This document shows positions 32,620 to 35,957 of a DNA stretch of 35,957 nt, piece by piece. The stretch is from an uncultured Victivallales bacterium. Its GTDB lineage: Bacteria; Verrucomicrobiota; Lentisphaeria; Oligosphaerales; JAFGRS01. Where the stretch lies: NCBI GenBank assembly GCA_903837355.1, contig CAILUI010000009.1, forward strand, positions 1-35,957. The letters are read 5' to 3'. Position numbers and translations under genes: made by a program. The first letter of the stretch is position 1. Each line of letters opens with the position of its first letter. The notes below the pieces were generated by a model, which did no database searches, was not told the DNA's origin, and worked only from the letters and a program-made list of their open reading frames with translations.

Positions 32620-35600
32620 ATGAAGCAACTCGCCCTCGCCCTCTGGCTCACTGCCGGGGCTCTCTCGGCAGCGCCGTACTGGGTGGCGCCGGATGGTGAC
32701 GACGCGGCCACCGGTACCCCCGAACAGCCCTGGCGCACGCTCCAGCACGCCGCCCAGACCATGCAGGCCGGCGATACCTGCCACGTGCGCGCCGGCACCT
32801 ATGGCGAGACCGTGACCCCACCGCGCGACGGCACCGCCGAGGCCCCCATCGTCTTCCAGGCCGAGGGCGACGTCGTCCTCTCCGGCGCTGACCCCGTCTC
32901 CGGTTGGGAAGCCCTCGACGGACAGCAGTGGCGCGCCCCCCTCGACGCTGACTTCGGCCGCAACACCCAGATCTTCTGCGCCGGGCGCATGCTCACCGAG
33001 GCCCGCTGGCCCAACGACCGCGACGGCGATCCCTTCACCCCCGACGGCGCAGCGTTCGGCCCAGGCAGCAACCAGGCCACGCTGGCGGCCGCGGCCTTGA
33101 CCACGGCGCCCTTGGCCAACGGCTGGCAAGGGGCCGTGGTCTGGGTCATGGCCGGGGCCAAGTGGAGCAGTTGGACCGCATTGGCCACCGGCTTCGACAG
33201 CACGGCCGGGCGCCTAACCGTCGTGCCCTCGACATCGTCCTGGATCCTGACCCACATGAACCCGGCCAACGGCGGCGAGTTCGTGGTCACCGGCGGACGG
33301 CAGCGGCCCGATGCCGACAACGAGTGGAGCTATGACCCCGAGGCCAAGGCGCTGACCCTGCAACTTCCCGCCGACCAGGATCCGCGCCGCAGCGAAATCC
33401 TGATCACGCGGCGCTTGCTCGCCTTCGACCTGCGCGGCCGCAAGCACGTCCAGGTCCGCGGCCTCCGCATTCTGGCGGCCAGCATCGACCTGCGCGAGGC
33501 CGAAGACTGCCTCCTGCAGGGCCTGCGGCTCCACTACCTGTCCCAAACCCGCGGCGGCAACACCGATGGCAGCCTGAAAGAGCCGACCGGCATCCCGGTC
33601 TCCGGTCGTGGCAATACCATCCGCGACAGCGAGATCGGTTACAGCAGCGGCGCCGGGATCGACCTGGCCGGCGCCGGCAACGCCGTCATCAACTGCTGGA
33701 TCCACCACATCGATACCATGGGCTGCTATGCCGCACCGCTGAACCTGAGCGGAGTGGGGCACCTCGTCAGTCACAACACCCTGGAGCTCTGCGGACGCGA
33801 TGGCCTGCAACCGGGCGGGCGCGAGCACCTCATCCAGTACAACGAGATCCGCGAGGTCGGCCTGCTCACTCAAGACTTGGGCATGGTGTACCACGGCGGC
33901 ACCGACGGCGGGGGCACCGAAATCCACCACAACTGGCTCCATGGCAACCGCGCCAAGGCCAATGCCAGCGGCCTCTATCTCGACAACTACACGCACAACT
34001 TCCTCCTCCACCACAATGTCATCTGGAACTGCCCCGGCCTGGCCCTGCAACTCAACCGACCCTCGGGCTACAACGTCGTCGCCCACAACACGGTGCTCGG
34101 TAAGGCCTCACACTGGGGACGCTGGCCGGGCACCGAGGTCGATGGCATGTTCGGCGACCGCGTCGTCAACAACCTGGTCCGCGACGCGCTGGAACTCCAG
34201 CCCGAAGTCTTCGCCGCCAACAACCTGGCCGGACTGGCGGCCGCCGTGCCGCCTGCGCCGCGCCTGCTCATCCCCGACGCCTGCATCGACGCCGCCGCCC
34301 CCCTGCCTGGCCTCAACGAGGGCTTTGCCGGCGCCGCCCCCGACATCGGCGCCTACGAGGCCGGCATCGACCCCTGGCACCCCGGACATGACTTCGCCAC
34401 CTCCCCCCAGGTTACCCACCGCCTCACCCGGCCACCCTGCGCCAACCTCATCCGCAATGCCTGCTTCGAGTTCTGCAGCCGTCAGTACGGCGGCCGCGAC
34501 GACGCAGCCATCGTCCCCTGGACGGCAACGCCGGCGACCTCCGCCAAGGCCGTCTACGCCGGCGGCTTCGAGGAGTCGCCCGAGACCCGCACCAGTCGCT
34601 TCGGCTGCAGCCTCGTCCTGGGTGACCCCGGCGAAGCCGGCGTCGAGCAGGTGGTGGAGGGGCTGCAGCCGGGACAACGGTACGAATTTGGCGCGTTCGC
34701 CAAGTGCACCACGACCGCGACCCCCGTCCGCCTGAGCGTGGACCCCGTGGCGGACGGCGAGACCGGCGCCGCTGAGGCCGCCTCCCCGACCGCCTGGAAA
34801 CGTCTGGCGGTGTCGTTCACGGCCACCTCCGCCACCGCGACGGTCCGCATCCAAAAGTCCGGTGCGGGTGCCGCTTACATCGATGATACCGGCCTGGCGC
34901 TCACCCTGACCGCGCCCCCGCAACCCGAGGCCGGTCCCGACCAGTACCTCCAGCCCGGCGCGCGCACAGCGGAGGTGTCCGGAGCTCTGCCCGACGCGCC
35001 CGCCTTGCCCCCTGGCAACGTACTGGAGTGGCGCTGTGCCAGCGGCCCCGCGCCGGTGGCGTTCACCACCCCGCAGGCCCTGGCGACCGCCGCACGCTTT
35101 GAGCGCCCTGGCCACTACCTCCTGACGCTGACGGTCCGCAACGACGCCTTCGCGACCACCGATACGCTCGCCGTCCACGTCCCCGACCCGCAAGCTCGGC
35201 AGACGGACCTGACTCCGACCGTGACCGTCGTGACCACGGCTGGGCCCATCTCCCCCGTGCCGCCCCTGCTCTGCGGCAACCCGACCACCGCCACCGGCAA
35301 CGACCGCCGCGCTTTCCTGAGCTTCGACCTGCGCGCCCTGGGAGACACCCCCGTGACCCGCGCCCAACTCCGCCTGTTCGTCCGCCCGGGCCCCGGCGGC
35401 AGCGACCGCTACGGCTCGTGTACCCTCTGGCAGGTCGCGGCGCCGGCTGACGCCGCGCCCGGCTGGGATACCCCCGTCGCCGCCGCGCCACTGGCCCAGT
35501 TCTCATCCCCCACCGACCCGCGCAACACCGTTTTCGAACTCGATGTCACCCCCTTGCTGCAACAGGCATTGACCAGCGGACGCCTGCTCCTCGCCCTGCG

Positions 35601-35691
35601 CGGTAGCGAAGGCTTCACCGCCACCGCACGCTTCTTCGACGCCCCAGGCGCAACGAACCCGCCCACACTGCGCGTGCTCCAAGAGCCGTAA
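32620..35691 (+). CDS. Secreted right-handed beta-helix protein with CBM-like, PKD-like and DNRLRE-like domains
   Basis: 1023 residues. The ATG at 32620 is preceded by AGGAG with eight bases between; a GTG at 32611 would overlap the previous stop and is less likely. Signal peptide to about residue 19, then a DUF1565/pectate-lyase-like opening (YWVAPDGDDAATGTPEQPWRTLQHA), and parallel beta-helix coils with many Asn/His turns (about 270-570). A CBM4/9-like sandwich (about 606-765; NLIRNACFEF, VEGLQPGQRYEFGAFAKC), a PKD/immunoglobulin-like domain (about 768-860) and a DNRLRE/CBM96-like C-terminus (about 865-1023; RRAFLSFDLRALGDTPVTRAQLRLFV) follow. Such proteins are typically polysaccharide lyases or epimerases or surface binders; no catalytic residues could be assigned. 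It forms an operon with the gene before it. Confidence 0.8.
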   Translation: MKQLALALWLTAGALSAAPYWVAPDGDDAATGTPEQPWRTLQHAAQTMQAGDTCHVRAGTYGETVTPPRDGTAEAPIVFQAEGDVVLSGADPVSGWEALDGQQWRAPLDADFGRNTQIFCAGRMLTEARWPNDRDGDPFTPDGAAFGPGSNQATLAAAALTTAPLANGWQGAVVWVMAGAKWSSWTALATGFDSTAGRLTVVPSTSSWILTHMNPANGGEFVVTGGRQRPDADNEWSYDPEAKALTLQLPADQDPRRSEILITRRLLAFDLRGRKHVQVRGLRILAASIDLREAEDCLLQGLRLHYLSQTRGGNTDGSLKEPTGIPVSGRGNTIRDSEIGYSSGAGIDLAGAGNAVINCWIHHIDTMGCYAAPLNLSGVGHLVSHNTLELCGRDGLQPGGREHLIQYNEIREVGLLTQDLGMVYHGGTDGGGTEIHHNWLHGNRAKANASGLYLDNYTHNFLLHHNVIWNCPGLALQLNRPSGYNVVAHNTVLGKASHWGRWPGTEVDGMFGDRVVNNLVRDALELQPEVFAANNLAGLAAAVPPAPRLLIPDACIDAAAPLPGLNEGFAGAAPDIGAYEAGIDPWHPGHDFATSPQVTHRLTRPPCANLIRNACFEFCSRQYGGRDDAAIVPWTATPATSAKAVYAGGFEESPETRTSRFGCSLVLGDPGEAGVEQVVEGLQPGQRYEFGAFAKCTTTATPVRLSVDPVADGETGAAEAASPTAWKRLAVSFTATSATATVRIQKSGAGAAYIDDTGLALTLTAPPQPEAGPDQYLQPGARTAEVSGALPDAPALPPGNVLEWRCASGPAPVAFTTPQALATAARFERPGHYLLTLTVRNDAFATTDTLAVHVPDPQARQTDLTPTVTVVTTAGPISPVPPLLCGNPTTATGNDRRAFLSFDLRALGDTPVTRAQLRLFVRPGPGGSDRYGSCTLWQVAAPADAAPGWDTPVAAAPLAQFSSPTDPRNTVFELDVTPLLQQALTSGRLLLALRGSEGFTATARFFDAPGATNPPTLRVLQEP

Positions 35692-35790
35692 TGCCTCCGC
35701 AAAGTCCGCAGCCGGCGCCTTTGCAGCCACGCCGCGGGCGAAACTGAACTCGATATTTATGCAGTCTGGATTCCCTAGCCTAAGTATTTG

Positions 35791-35957
35791 TCATATAGTA
35801 TGTTGAAGTGGCTTTGGCAGGAGTTTCTGTAGTGTACCGGCGAACGGCCCCTGAGGGATACGGACTCCAGCCAGGTCAGCGCTCCTGCGTTGCTGCGGCG
35901 ACAGTTCGGTGATGACAGGCTGGGCTTCTCCGCCGACCTCGATCTCGTTGACGGCGA
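35791..35957 (-). CDS. Possible C-terminal end of a gene cut by the window edge
   Basis: One minus-strand frame is open from the edge to a TGA at 35791-35793 and reads 54 residues starting VNEIEVGGEAQPVITELSPQ. The opening resembles the end of an F5/8-type (discoidin/CBM32) domain, where an EIEV strand is usual, but the match is short. Composition turns AT-rich just past the stop. Without the rest of the gene this is tentative. Confidence 0.3.
   Translation of the reverse strand, partial: AVNEIEVGGEAQPVITELSPQQRRSADLAGVRIPQGPFAGTLQKLLPKPLQHTI

Overview
This is a strongly GC-rich bacterial window with dense coding on both strands. Its content points to the PVC superphylum (Planctomycetota, Lentisphaerota, Kiritimatiellota or relatives). 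It has a secreted diheme protein related to the hydrazine-synthase-alpha/PD40 family fused to a formylglycine-generating-enzyme (FGE/SUMF1) fold, a right-handed beta-helix protein with a DNRLRE-type C-terminus, cadherin-like repeats, a UroD-like/pterin-methyltransferase pair, and several intergenic short tandem repeats. The phylum assignment is inference; no rRNA or tRNA gene was seen.

Left part (1-14.8 kb): two intergenic repeat families (copies at 1-109 and 7264-7373; 138-206 and 13155-13223) lie among unrelated single genes. These are the large secreted diheme/FGE fusion (374-4672), an RNase R-type exoribonuclease, a sulfotransferase plus class I/II aminotransferase pair, an RlmD-type 23S rRNA methyltransferase, a secreted clan GH-A glycosidase-like protein, a 34-residue lysine-rich protein, and a secreted protein with an NTF2-like and two PsbP-like segments.

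Centre (14.8-25.8 kb): a complete [NiFe] hydrogenase locus. hypA-hypB-hypF-hypC-hypD-hypE form a tightly packed plus-strand operon. It converges on a minus-strand set made of the Tat-exported small subunit, the large subunit, a secreted FGE-like/cadherin protein, an intrinsic terminator and the maturation endopeptidase. HypA/HypB deliver Ni; HypC/D/E/F build Fe(CN)2CO; the endopeptidase trims the large-subunit tail after the DPCxxCxxH motif; the small subunit, with Fe-S clusters, carries the folded dimer out through Tat. The small subunit has four cysteines for the medial cluster and no membrane anchor, and no cytochrome b gene is present. The third operon position holds the FGE/cadherin protein instead. 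A heptamer tandem repeat has extended the HypF C-terminus and opened the only gap in the hyp operon.

Right part (25.9-36 kb): a UroD-like methyltransferase (minus) and a methyl-pterin-binding methyltransferase (plus) diverge from a 710-base region with promoter-like direct repeats and a hexamer array. They are followed by an EamA transporter, a large secreted protein of unknown function, a beta-helix polysaccharide-associated protein, and possibly the C-terminal end of another gene at the right edge.
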